Origin: CAZEAC01 sp964510065 | GTDB taxonomy: Bacteria > Bdellovibrionota_C > UBA2361 > CAIXSY01 | NCBI GenBank assembly: GCA_964510065.1 | Contig: CAZEAC010000075.1 | Location: forward strand, 1 to 22,346 | Direction: 5' to 3' | Length of the DNA: 22,346 nucleotides | Shown here: in pieces, positions 6,801-13,552 of the stretch | How positions within the stretch are numbered: position 1 is the stretch's first letter | How the letters are laid out: every line of letters begins with the position of its first letter | Made by a program: the position numbers and the translations under genes | Notes under the pieces: model-generated | What the model saw: only the letters and a program-made list of their open reading frames with translations | Databases searched by the model: none | What the model was told of the DNA's origin: nothing

Positions 6801-7607
6801 TTTAGCTTCCTGGGAAAGCCTCAGCCCTTGTTCAAATGCGATGGCTGCGCACGTGAGGTCGCGTCCCAGAGCTCGGACTTCTCGAGCCGAAAGAGGTGCT
6901 TCACACGATCTCAGGTACCGAGCTGCAGTCATACACCAATCCTGTGCGATCAACGAGAGCAAGATCGGGCCGCCGCCACCGCCTGATACTTCGTGAACTG
7001 TCTCTTCGATAATATTTGTGGTGCCGCGCCAGCAGAAATTATAGCCGGTAAACCCTGGGGGCAGATCCCTCAACTCGTAACGAATCCCAGAAACCGCGCC
7101 ACGGATTTCACGCTCGACCTGCGGCGGAAATGGTGCAGATACCCTTGCAATTAAGTCGTTTGTTGGTTTCGGTTGCTTTACCCCTACTTCAAAACCATAC
7201 ACTGCATGCGCTGCAGCGATTTTTTCAACACAGGCTGAAGCCTGCGGATATGCACGCTTCCACACGCCCTGAAAATGATCGAGCGAGCACGCAATTGCTT
7301 CAAACGAGTTAGCGAAGTCACGAAGCTCTTCACTCGAAGACTTTCCGGCATGCGCTCGCAAAGTTCGACACTCGGCATTGAAGCGACGATCTGCTTCCGA
7401 GAGTAGATATGCTGGCGACTTTGCCCAAAGTTCTCGCCGGCTGAGTTCGGGCTTCACTGGAATAGCATGAACTGCACTCGCCAATTCGGCTTTCGGTAAC
7501 GCAAAGAGCGCCAAGGCTCCGATACCTCCCAATATGAACGGTAGTCGCGCCCGATACGGCGAAAGAGCTTTGTTCGTAAATTTTGGCTCGCTACCGTTCG
7601 GTGACAT
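6798..7607 (-). CDS. Hypothetical membrane-anchored protein, coupled to the Cys-rich secreted protein
   Basis: A 269-residue protein I do not recognise. A hydrophobic segment at about 23-45 (PFILGGIGALALFALPKAEL) follows a short basic N-terminus, which suggests an inner-membrane anchor with most of the chain in the periplasm. The rest carries seven cysteines (80, 107, 126, 192, 225, 235, 253) and a flexible VSGGGGGP stretch near 207-214. The start at 7607 is chosen because its ATG overlaps the stop of the upstream gene (TAATG) and a GGAG site sits 7 bases before it. A longer in-frame start at 7655 would lie inside the upstream gene. The coupling argues that the two products are made together. 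Predicted periplasmic cysteines would suit disulfide chemistry, but no catalytic motif is visible. Confidence 0.7.
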   Translation of the reverse strand: MSPNGSEPKFTNKALSPYRARLPFILGGIGALALFALPKAELASAVHAIPVKPELSRRELWAKSPAYLLSEADRRFNAECRTLRAHAGKSSSEELRDFANSFEAIACSLDHFQGVWKRAYPQASACVEKIAAAHAVYGFEVGVKQPKPTNDLIARVSAPFPPQVEREIRGAVSGIRYELRDLPPGFTGYNFCWRGTTNIIEETVHEVSGGGGGPILLSLIAQDWCMTAARYLRSCEAPLSAREVRALGRDLTCAAIAFEQGLRLSQEAK

Positions 7608-8152
7608 TAGCAAGCTCCACACATTCCGGCGCAACCATCGAGACAGGCCTGCCACTGCGAAGTATCCGTGTGATCGTTAGCGCAGCGCACACAACAATTC
7701 GAAGTGGTGCCGCCACCCGCGCTTGAGTTAGGATCGCAGCTATCCTTCTTGCACATTCCATCGTGACAGCCAGAGAGACACCCACGTCGATCATCTTTAT
7801 CTGAGTACTGCTCTTCACATTCTTTCACACAGCGCTTATACCGACCAGCCTTTCCATCTGGATCTCGGTTGTCGTCATCCGCAGCAGCCGCTTCAAACTG
7901 CAGCAAAGATGGCACCGAGTATCCGCTCTCATCTTGAGACGATGGACAGGTCGACGGGACCGTCGTCGAGGTAGAGGTGGTCGAAGACGATGTGGTTAAC
8001 GATGAAGAAGTAGAAGTGGAGGTCGTAGAAGCCGTGGTGGAGGTAACAGTCGAGGATGTCGTCGTTGAATACGTTGTCGTATACACCGGCGAGGCAACAG
8101 CACTAGAGGAAATTACGAGAAGGGTAGAAACCAGACTAATGCGCAGCTTCAT
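7607..8152 (-). CDS. Secreted Ser/Thr-rich protein with twin CX3C-x12-CX3C modules
   Basis: A 181-residue exported protein of unknown function. A signal peptide covers residues 1-20 (hydrophobic core LVSTLLVIS, probable cleavage after AVA). Residues 24-68 are almost only Ser and Thr, a low-complexity stalk likely to be extended or glycosylated. An acidic patch (92-99) leads to a Cys-rich end with 14 cysteines in total. Two modules repeat there: C108-x3-C112-x12-C125-x3-C129 and C153-x3-C157-x12-C170-x3-C174, each with CLSGC or CLDGC and a later MC. CX3C pairs at this spacing typify disulfide-stapled helical hairpins. Start ATG 8152 has GGAG 10 bases upstream and puts the signal peptide at the N-terminus; an in-frame start at 8179 would add nine residues. 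The next gene is coupled by TAATG. Confidence 0.75.
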   Translation of the reverse strand: MKLRISLVSTLLVISSSAVASPVYTTTYSTTTSSTVTSTTASTTSTSTSSSLTTSSSTTSTSTTVPSTCPSSQDESGYSVPSLLQFEAAAADDDNRDPDGKAGRYKRCVKECEEQYSDKDDRRGCLSGCHDGMCKKDSCDPNSSAGGGTTSNCCVRCANDHTDTSQWQACLDGCAGMCGAC

Positions 8153-8380
8153 AGGTGAAAATCTCCAAAGATTTAACAACGAAAAATCGCCCCTTAAAGA
8201 CCGCGGGAGCTACGATTGTGGCAATGTATATTCAATTTAAGTCTTAGGATAGAACTGGAGCGCACAAGAAGAATTGAACACGAGAATTGAGCGCAGCAGC
8301 GACAGCATGCGCTAAAGTCATGGGTAAACATCTGGGATTATGCGGAATTTTGCGCCCTTCCCGACCACGCGGTTACGAAT

Positions 8381-8707
8381 CTAGTCTTTCGGCGTACTTC
8401 CGGGCGATTTGCCATGCCTTAGTTTTTTGCGAATATTCTTAATCTCGTCTTCCTTATCTATGAGAAACCTGTCGAGCGCCCCGATCAGATACTTCTCTAA
8501 CTCGATATCGCCGGCACCAAAGTTACTGATGATATTATCGTACATTTTTTTGGTAGAACTTTTTACGTTAAGCACGACTTTGGTGTCACTAAATCGATCA
8601 TCGAGAAGATCGCGAATGAGGCCAGAGAGCGAGAGCCCGGCTTCCATGACTCGAGCATACTGAACTGGCGTTAGAAGCACATTGACCCTTTTATACCGAC
8701 TAGACAT
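8381..8707 (-). CDS. Ribbon-helix-helix-like DNA-binding protein
   Basis: A 108-residue protein whose first 40 residues fit a CopG/Arc-type fold. A strand KRVNVLLT (7-14) is followed by helix A (PVQYARVMEA), a turn GLS, and helix B (LSGLIRDLLDDRF). Such proteins bind DNA as dimers through the paired strands and often repress their own or a nearby promoter. The second half (50-97) is helical and charged and may serve for oligomerisation or partner binding; a short basic tail follows. ATG 8707 is the only ATG near the front. An in-frame GTG at 8725 and TTG at 8719 are possible, and AAAGG fits the TTG start best. The gene points away from the 51-residue protein gene and its promoter at 8839-8894, so that inverted repeat is a natural candidate target. 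Confidence 0.65.
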   Translation of the reverse strand: MSSRYKRVNVLLTPVQYARVMEAGLSLSGLIRDLLDDRFSDTKVVLNVKSSTKKMYDNIISNFGAGDIELEKYLIGALDRFLIDKEDEIKNIRKKLRHGKSPGSTPKD

Positions 8708-8838
8708 TGTCCTTCTCAATAACACTACCTTTGTGCTGTGGCAATCTAGACAGCATTATGACGCGCCTTCACCGTGATTCGCCGCACAATTCGTCCGCGT
8801 AAGCCTCCGAATACTCATTTGGCCACCTTGTGGTATTT

Positions 8839-8867
8839 TTGCTCAAGTACAGATAGGTGTGTATAAT
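8839..8867 (+). promoter_or_regulatory. Sigma-70-like promoter inside an inverted repeat
   Basis: TTGCTC at 8839-8844 and a consensus TATAAT at 8862-8867 are separated by exactly 17 bases. Transcription would start near 8874, about 35 bases before the ATG at 8909. The -10 box overlaps the left arm of the perfect inverted repeat at 8848-8894. Confidence 0.6.
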
Positions 8868-8894
8868 TATGTTATATATACACACCTATCTGTA
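8848..8894. promoter_or_regulatory. Perfect 18-bp inverted repeat, candidate operator
   Basis: TACAGATAGGTGTGTATA (8848-8865) is answered exactly by its reverse complement at 8877-8894, with an 11-base A/T-rich spacer. The expected transcript from the embedded promoter begins inside the spacer and would carry only the right arm. The symmetry therefore more likely serves a DNA-binding protein than an RNA hairpin. No T-run follows, which argues against a terminator. Confidence 0.6.
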
Positions 8895-8908
8895 GGTTGG
8901 GAGGGTAC

Positions 8909-9064
8909 ATGTACATAACAGCATTAGACATAATTATTCCGATTATTGCCTTAATTATTGGAGCTCGAGTAGGCATGCGAGTCGCTCCCACACTACTCAA
9001 CATGCTGCGCCGCGATGCAAGCAAAACCTCAAAAAAGCTTAAAAGCTATAAGGAAGAAGTATGA
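8909..9064 (+). CDS. 51-residue single-pass membrane protein upstream of the SPFH gene
   Basis: This short gene starts at ATG 8909, preceded by GGGAGG a few bases upstream, and ends in a TGA that overlaps the ATG of the band-7 gene (ATGA at 9061-9064). The product has one hydrophobic segment at about residues 5-18 (ALDIIIPIIALIIG). A strongly basic, lysine-rich tail (about 34-50) would face the cytoplasm. I do not recognise a family. The good ribosome-binding site, the promoter upstream and the 4-base overlap make it a credible gene. Close coupling suggests it acts with the SPFH protein, perhaps as a small membrane partner; that is inference. Confidence 0.7.
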   Translation: MYITALDIIIPIIALIIGARVGMRVAPTLLNMLRRDASKTSKKLKSYKEEV

Positions 9065-9984
9065 ACATAAAGAATTTGGTCGGATCGTTTGCCTGTATTG
9101 TCGTTGTCGGAGTGATGCTTTTTGCCCTGGTGTTAGTGAATATGAGCTGGCAGAACGTGCGCCCTGGCTTTGTAGGGATCGTGTTCGACAAAGCAAATCA
9201 CCAGCTCACCGCGCGGCAGCTTGAACCAGGTTGGGCCTTCATCAACCCTTTTACTCAGGCCATACGCGAGTATCCCATTACCATCCGTACGTATGCGATG
9301 CTGCAAAAACAGGGAGAAAGCGGTACCAAAAGCGATGACTCGATTAAAGTCCAGAGCAACGAAGGTCAACAGATAAACCTTGATATCATCCTGCAGTACC
9401 AGGTGATTAAAGAGGAAGCCGCCGCGCTCTATCAGGACTGGGGTGGCGCACCAATTGAAAGCGTGCAGGAAGGCGTAGTGCGTCAATATGCGCGCGCGCA
9501 CGTTCCGCAAATTGCTTCGAAATTCAGCTGGGAAGAAATAACGTCCTCAAAGCGAAATGAGATTGTCGAAGAACTTAGTACGATTCTCGCTCGTGACTTT
9601 CGGGGACGTCACATACAGCTGGTTTCGTTCGGTATTCGCGAAGTGCATCTCCCCGAATCGCTTCAACAGTCGCTCATTGCAAAAATTCAGGCACAGCAGG
9701 CCGCCGAGAGACAAGAGTATGAGCTAAAGCAGGCCGAGGTTAAGGCCAAGCAGGCAGTAACAGAAGCAACCGGCCTTGCCAACGCGACAAAGGCGCAGGC
9801 TGAGGGCGATGCTGCGGCGATCCTCGTTCGCGCGAAAGCACAGGCTGAGGCCAATGCTGCCCTCGCGAAATCGCTCTCGCCCCAGCTTATCCGCTACCAA
9901 GAGGTTCAGCGTTGGAACGGCGAACTTCCCAAACTTACTGGGGGCGCAGTACCGATGCTAAACTTTGATTCTTTCAAAGACTAA
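9061..9984 (+). CDS. SPFH/band-7 (prohibitin-like) membrane protein
   Basis: A 307-residue membrane scaffold of the SPFH (stomatin, prohibitin, flotillin, HflK/C) superfamily. One N-terminal transmembrane segment lies at 9-28. The SPFH domain covers about 30-200, with VRPGFVGIVFD (33-43), LEPGWAFINPF (54-64) and FGIREVHLPESLQQSL (190-205). An Ala/Gln/Lys/Glu-rich coiled coil follows at about 205-270 (repeated KAQAEGDAAA-type phrases), and a short tail ends the chain. These proteins form rings or caps around membrane proteases or organise membrane domains. The order of parts and the LPESL phrase are closest to prohibitins. It overlaps the 51-residue protein gene by 4 bases and is followed by a terminator, so the two genes form one operon. 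No NfeD or FtsH gene is adjacent. Confidence 0.92.
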   Translation: MNIKNLVGSFACIVVVGVMLFALVLVNMSWQNVRPGFVGIVFDKANHQLTARQLEPGWAFINPFTQAIREYPITIRTYAMLQKQGESGTKSDDSIKVQSNEGQQINLDIILQYQVIKEEAAALYQDWGGAPIESVQEGVVRQYARAHVPQIASKFSWEEITSSKRNEIVEELSTILARDFRGRHIQLVSFGIREVHLPESLQQSLIAKIQAQQAAERQEYELKQAEVKAKQAVTEATGLANATKAQAEGDAAAILVRAKAQAEANAALAKSLSPQLIRYQEVQRWNGELPKLTGGAVPMLNFDSFKD

Positions 9985-9995
9985 CTTTGAGGCTA

Positions 9996-10047
9996 TTGAA
10001 TCTTCCCTTCCGGTGCGCAACCAACCCGTGGAGGGAAGTTCAATTTT
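9996..10047 (+). terminator. Hairpin terminator after the SPFH gene
   Basis: TTGAATCTTCCCT (9996-10008) pairs with AGGGAAGTTCAA (10032-10043) with a one-base bulge, and TTTT follows directly. It starts 11 bases after the stop codon. The loop is long, so strength is uncertain. Confidence 0.55.
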
Positions 10048-10082
10048 AGGGTACCAGCATTGAGAGCTTGCTGGACGAGAGT

Positions 10083-11384
10083 TTACGACTTTCGAAGACG
10101 GGCCAAGCGCTCCGCAATAATCTTTTCAGCACCATGTTCGGAAGGCTCATAAAAATTTCCTGAACTGATCTCTTCGGGTAAATAACGCACCCCTCCAACA
10201 TACCCCGCCGTGCTAGAATGGGGGTATTGATACTCCTTTCCATAATCAAGACTCTTCATGAGTGCCGTCGGAGCATTTCGAAGATGCAGAGGAACCGTGA
10301 CACGTGGATGCTGCTTAATCGCCTCTATAGCTTTGTGCATCGCCATATAACTTCGATTCGATTTTGGAGCAGATGCAAGATATGTGACACACTGCGCAAT
10401 CGGGATCTTTCCCTCGGGTAGCCCCACCCTTTCGTATGCATCCGAAGTAGCGACTGCCAGGGTCAGCGCACGCGGATCCGCATTTCCAATATCCTCTGAG
10501 GCAAAAATAATCATTCTGCGAATAATAAATCGCGGGTCCTCCCCCGATTCAATCATTCGAAAGGCCCAAAAAAGCGCGGCATCTGGATCCGAACCACGCA
10601 TGCTTTTTATGAAGGCCGAGGCGATATTGTAATGCTCTTCACCACTTCTATCGTAGAAAAGTGATTTACTCTCTTTAAGAAAGCTCTCTACAGATTCGCA
10701 AGATAGAGCTGCCTCGCCCCTGGCCCATCCGGCGGCACTCTCCATAAGATTAAGCGCCTTCCGTGCATCACCACCCGCGGTTGACGCGAACAGCTGCAGG
10801 GCCTTGTCATCGAGAGCAATCCCCAAAGTCATCGCGCCACGTCGCAGAACCTCAAGCATGGCCTCCGAAGATAACGCCGGAAGCACCAGAAGACGCATCC
10901 GAGAAAGTAACGCCGAGGTAAGCGCAAAGGACGGGTTTTCAGTGGTTGCACCAATGAGAGAAATAAGACCGCTTTCGACATGCGGCAGAAACGCGTCTTG
11001 CTGTCCCTTATTGAATCTATGAATTTCATCAACAAAAAGCAGTGTGGACTTGGCCGAACGCCTCGCCCTTTCAATAACTTCACGAACCTCTTTTACTCCA
11101 CAAAGCACTGCTGAAAGTTCGACAAAATTGCAGTCGAAACTCTTCCCAACTAGCTTTGCGAGAGTTGTTTTTCCCGAACCCGGAGGTCCCCACAAAATCA
11201 GTGAAGGCGCACGAATCCCGCCACGCTTAAGCTGTCCAACAAGATTGCTATCAAGTTCCTGAAGCCCACGAAATTCCTCCCATACCATGGGCCGAAGAGC
11301 ATCGGCGAGCGGCGCGTCTCTACGCGGAAGGGCTCCGCTTGTGTCAGGTCTGTCTTCAAAGAGATCTAGATTCTCCGCTTCCAT
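10083..11384 (-). CDS. rarA: Replication-associated recombination protein A (RarA/MgsA), AAA+ ATPase
   Basis: A 433-residue AAA+ ATPase of the RarA/Mgs1/WRNIP1 family, which acts at stalled replication forks and single-strand gaps as a tetramer. The N-terminus (NLDLFEDRP, LADALRPMVWEEFRG) is typical. Walker A is GPPGSGKT (66-73), Walker B LLFVDEIHRFNKGQQDAFLP (115-134), sensor 1 GATTENPSF (145-153), and Arg162 in ALLSRMRLLVL fits the Arg finger. The C-terminal half carries family signatures including SFIKSMRGSDPDAALFW and RRMIIFASEDIGNADP. Length is normal and no key residue is missing. The gene begins 9 bases after the stop of the M20 dipeptidase gene, so they are likely co-transcribed, although no functional tie is known. 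Confidence 0.97.
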   Translation of the reverse strand: MEAENLDLFEDRPDTSGALPRRDAPLADALRPMVWEEFRGLQELDSNLVGQLKRGGIRAPSLILWGPPGSGKTTLAKLVGKSFDCNFVELSAVLCGVKEVREVIERARRSAKSTLLFVDEIHRFNKGQQDAFLPHVESGLISLIGATTENPSFALTSALLSRMRLLVLPALSSEAMLEVLRRGAMTLGIALDDKALQLFASTAGGDARKALNLMESAAGWARGEAALSCESVESFLKESKSLFYDRSGEEHYNIASAFIKSMRGSDPDAALFWAFRMIESGEDPRFIIRRMIIFASEDIGNADPRALTLAVATSDAYERVGLPEGKIPIAQCVTYLASAPKSNRSYMAMHKAIEAIKQHPRVTVPLHLRNAPTALMKSLDYGKEYQYPHSSTAGYVGGVRYLPEEISSGNFYEPSEHGAEKIIAERLARLRKS

Positions 11385-11393
11385 GTAGCCTAA

Positions 11394-12761
11394 TCACCCT
11401 TCTGCATAACTGCCAAGAAAGAGTCCCGCAAAGATAAACCCATCTTGGAATTGAGTGAGCGAAAAGGACTCATTCGGCGCATGCATTTTATCTTCGGGAA
11501 GCCCGAACCCTACCATAAGTGGCTCAGCTTTCGCTACCAACGCAAGCTTACTCACTATTGGGATCGAGGCTCCCCACCAGGCAAATACTGGAGGCTTTCC
11601 TCCAAGTTGACGTAAAACCCTGGTCGCTCGTTCAACAAGTGGCGAACTTGCATCCAATGATATTGCCGGCCCACCAACTCCTTCAAAGGGGAATTCAATA
11701 CTAAGACCTTTGGGCGCATTCGCGCGAAGATGATCTTTGATCATGTCCAAGATCTTCGCTGGATCCTGGCCAGTTACGATTCGCGAAGTGATCTTTGCTT
11801 CTGCATAGGCCGGTATAATAGTCTTGACACCTGCTCCCTGATACCCGGATTTGAGGCCATTTATCTCAATTGTCGGTCGAAGCCCCATTCGTTCCTGCAC
11901 TGAGAAACCTTGCTCCCCGCCTATCGGGTCAACACCAGTTTCACGCTTGTAGCTCTTCGCGTCGAAAGGAAAAGATAGCGCAAGCTCACGAAGCTTTGGA
12001 CTCACCTGCTGTACTGAATCATAGAAACCCTTAATGGCGATCTTTCCGCTTGGATCATGGAGCGTCGCAAGAAGCCGCGATAGCTGGAGCGCAGGGTTCG
12101 GCGCCACCCCTCCGTGAACGCCTGAATGTAAATCATGAGAGATCCCTCCGAGCTTCACTGAAAGATGAACAATCCCGCGAAGGCCCATAGAAATTGCCGG
12201 TGCCCCAGGACCCAGTGCCTCGGTGTCACAGACAAGGAGAACATCCGAGCGAAGCTCCTTTTCCCAGCCATCAAGAATCTCGGATAAGCCCTCGCTTCCG
12301 GCCTCCTCTTCACCTTCAATCACCAAGGAGAGTGGAGGAAGCGCGATCTTCAACGCGAGCAGAGCTTCAATTGCCTTTATCACATAAAAAGTCTGACCTT
12401 TATTATCGAGTGCGCCGCGGGCGTAAAGCCGTCCATCTCTAAGCGTCGGCTCAAATGGCTGACTCTCCCAAAGCTCAAGGGGATCAACTGGTTGTACATC
12501 GTAGTGGCCATAATAGAGAATACGTGGGGCAGCAATATCACCAGGCCGAGTTGCGAAAACCACCGCTTTCGAAGAAGTCTTCTTAAGCTCGGCGTTAAAT
12601 CCGAGGCCTTTCAAATGCCCTACAAGCCATTCCGCACAGCTTCGGCAGTCTTTTTCGTGCTCGGGTTGCATACTAACCGAGGGAAAACGCAAAAACTCTT
12701 TCCACTGCTCGAGAAATCTCTGTTGATGATCTTGGAAGTAGGCTTTCAGCTGACTTTTCAT
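11394..12761 (-). CDS. M20 family metallo-dipeptidase
   Basis: A 455-residue zinc peptidase of the M20 family (dipeptidase/carnosinase-like branch), probably cytosolic and used to cut dipeptides or short peptides. Metal and catalytic motifs are in order: YYGHYDVQP (83-91, His86 and Asp88), ARGALDNKGQ (114-123, Asp119 bridging), the EGEEEAGSEG stretch (149-158, catalytic and metal Glu), Asp179 in LLVCDTEA, and a C-terminal DKMHAPNES with the last metal His. SHDLHSG (208-214) starts the dimerisation domain. There is no signal peptide. The gene is divergent from pal, with 87 bases between them, and rarA follows after 9 bases. The exact substrate cannot be read from sequence. Confidence 0.93.
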   Translation of the reverse strand: MKSQLKAYFQDHQQRFLEQWKEFLRFPSVSMQPEHEKDCRSCAEWLVGHLKGLGFNAELKKTSSKAVVFATRPGDIAAPRILYYGHYDVQPVDPLELWESQPFEPTLRDGRLYARGALDNKGQTFYVIKAIEALLALKIALPPLSLVIEGEEEAGSEGLSEILDGWEKELRSDVLLVCDTEALGPGAPAISMGLRGIVHLSVKLGGISHDLHSGVHGGVAPNPALQLSRLLATLHDPSGKIAIKGFYDSVQQVSPKLRELALSFPFDAKSYKRETGVDPIGGEQGFSVQERMGLRPTIEINGLKSGYQGAGVKTIIPAYAEAKITSRIVTGQDPAKILDMIKDHLRANAPKGLSIEFPFEGVGGPAISLDASSPLVERATRVLRQLGGKPPVFAWWGASIPIVSKLALVAKAEPLMVGFGLPEDKMHAPNESFSLTQFQDGFIFAGLFLGSYAEG

Positions 12762-12848
12762 GAGCTCTTTATGTGATTATATTGTTGCGCTCTTAAAAAG
12801 AGCATCGTAAAATTTTGACCGAGCAATAATCAACTATAAAAGGAATTT

Positions 12849-13367
12849 ATGAAATTGGCTCTTCGTCATCTCACCCTTACCGTATTTATTCTCGGTGCGC
12901 TTAATTCTTGCTCAACGACATCCGCCGGTAAAGAGGGCGAAGGTCTTTCAGAAGCCGATCTAAATGCTGCACGTGAGGGCCGCTTCGGCGAAGGTTCGAT
13001 CCCTCGCGCCGAGGGCGAGGGCATCTTTCGAGATGTGCATTTTGAGTATGACTCAGCCCAATTAAACGACGAGGGACGTCAGAATGTTGAATTTAACGCG
13101 CAGGTATTGAAGGAGCGAAACTCCGTTAAGATTCAGCTTGAAGGCCATACTGACGAGCGTGGCACTGCCGAATACAATTTGGCTTTAGGTCAGGATAGGG
13201 CTCGCACGGTTCGTGATGCACTTGCGTCGCTTGGCGTGCCGCGCGACCGAGTCGAAGTTATCAGCTACGGCGAGGAAGTTCCGCTTGATCCAGCAGGCGA
13301 TGAGATGGCCTGGTCAAAAAACCGCCGAGTCCATTTTTCGGGTTTTACCGATAAGATTGTTCGTTAG
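12849..13367 (+). CDS. pal: Peptidoglycan-associated lipoprotein (Pal, OmpA-like domain)
   Basis: A 172-residue outer-membrane lipoprotein that binds peptidoglycan and, with TolB, links the outer membrane to the wall. A lipoprotein signal peptide ends in the lipobox LNSC with Cys21 as the lipidated residue. Ser at +2 rather than Asp favours the outer membrane. A flexible linker (about 22-58) leads to the OmpA-like domain: FRDVHFEYDSAQLNDEG (60-76), the peptidoglycan-binding GHTDERGTAEYNLALGQDRA (99-118) and NRRVHF (158-163). An AGGA ribosome-binding site lies about 5 bases before the ATG. No tol genes are beside it, so it stands outside the usual tol-pal cluster, or that cluster is elsewhere. 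Other OmpA-like lipoproteins are possible, but the size and motifs fit Pal best. Confidence 0.9.
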   Translation: MKLALRHLTLTVFILGALNSCSTTSAGKEGEGLSEADLNAAREGRFGEGSIPRAEGEGIFRDVHFEYDSAQLNDEGRQNVEFNAQVLKERNSVKIQLEGHTDERGTAEYNLALGQDRARTVRDALASLGVPRDRVEVISYGEEVPLDPAGDEMAWSKNRRVHFSGFTDKIVR

Positions 13368-13464
13368 AAGGTAATTCCTCATAGAGATTAGGTAGGCGCC
13401 CCTCCCCCCCTTGCCTTGTTCTGGTTAAAAAGAGCAGCCATTCTAGCGCTACGCTACAATTACA

Positions 13465-13488
13465 CTTAGCTTTTGCTAATGTGCTAAG
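13465..13488. promoter_or_regulatory. Nested short inverted repeats upstream of the hybrid kinase
   Basis: CTTAGC (13465-13470) mirrors GCTAAG (13483-13488), and TTAGC (13466-13470) also pairs with GCTAA at 13475-13479. The region 13444-13497 repeats GCTA several times. It could be a regulator site in the 185-base gap before the kinase gene. The arms are short, so chance is possible. Confidence 0.25.
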
Positions 13489-13552
13489 GTAAGCTACTTC
13501 AGACTCGCAAATCCCGGGTATCTTCGGGAGCTGCAGTGTAAGGAGACAGCGA

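Noticed and set aside
7977..8240. Plus-strand frame rich in Val and Glu
   Set aside because: It is the mirror image of the Ser/Thr-rich codons on the other strand; the composition follows from that repeat.
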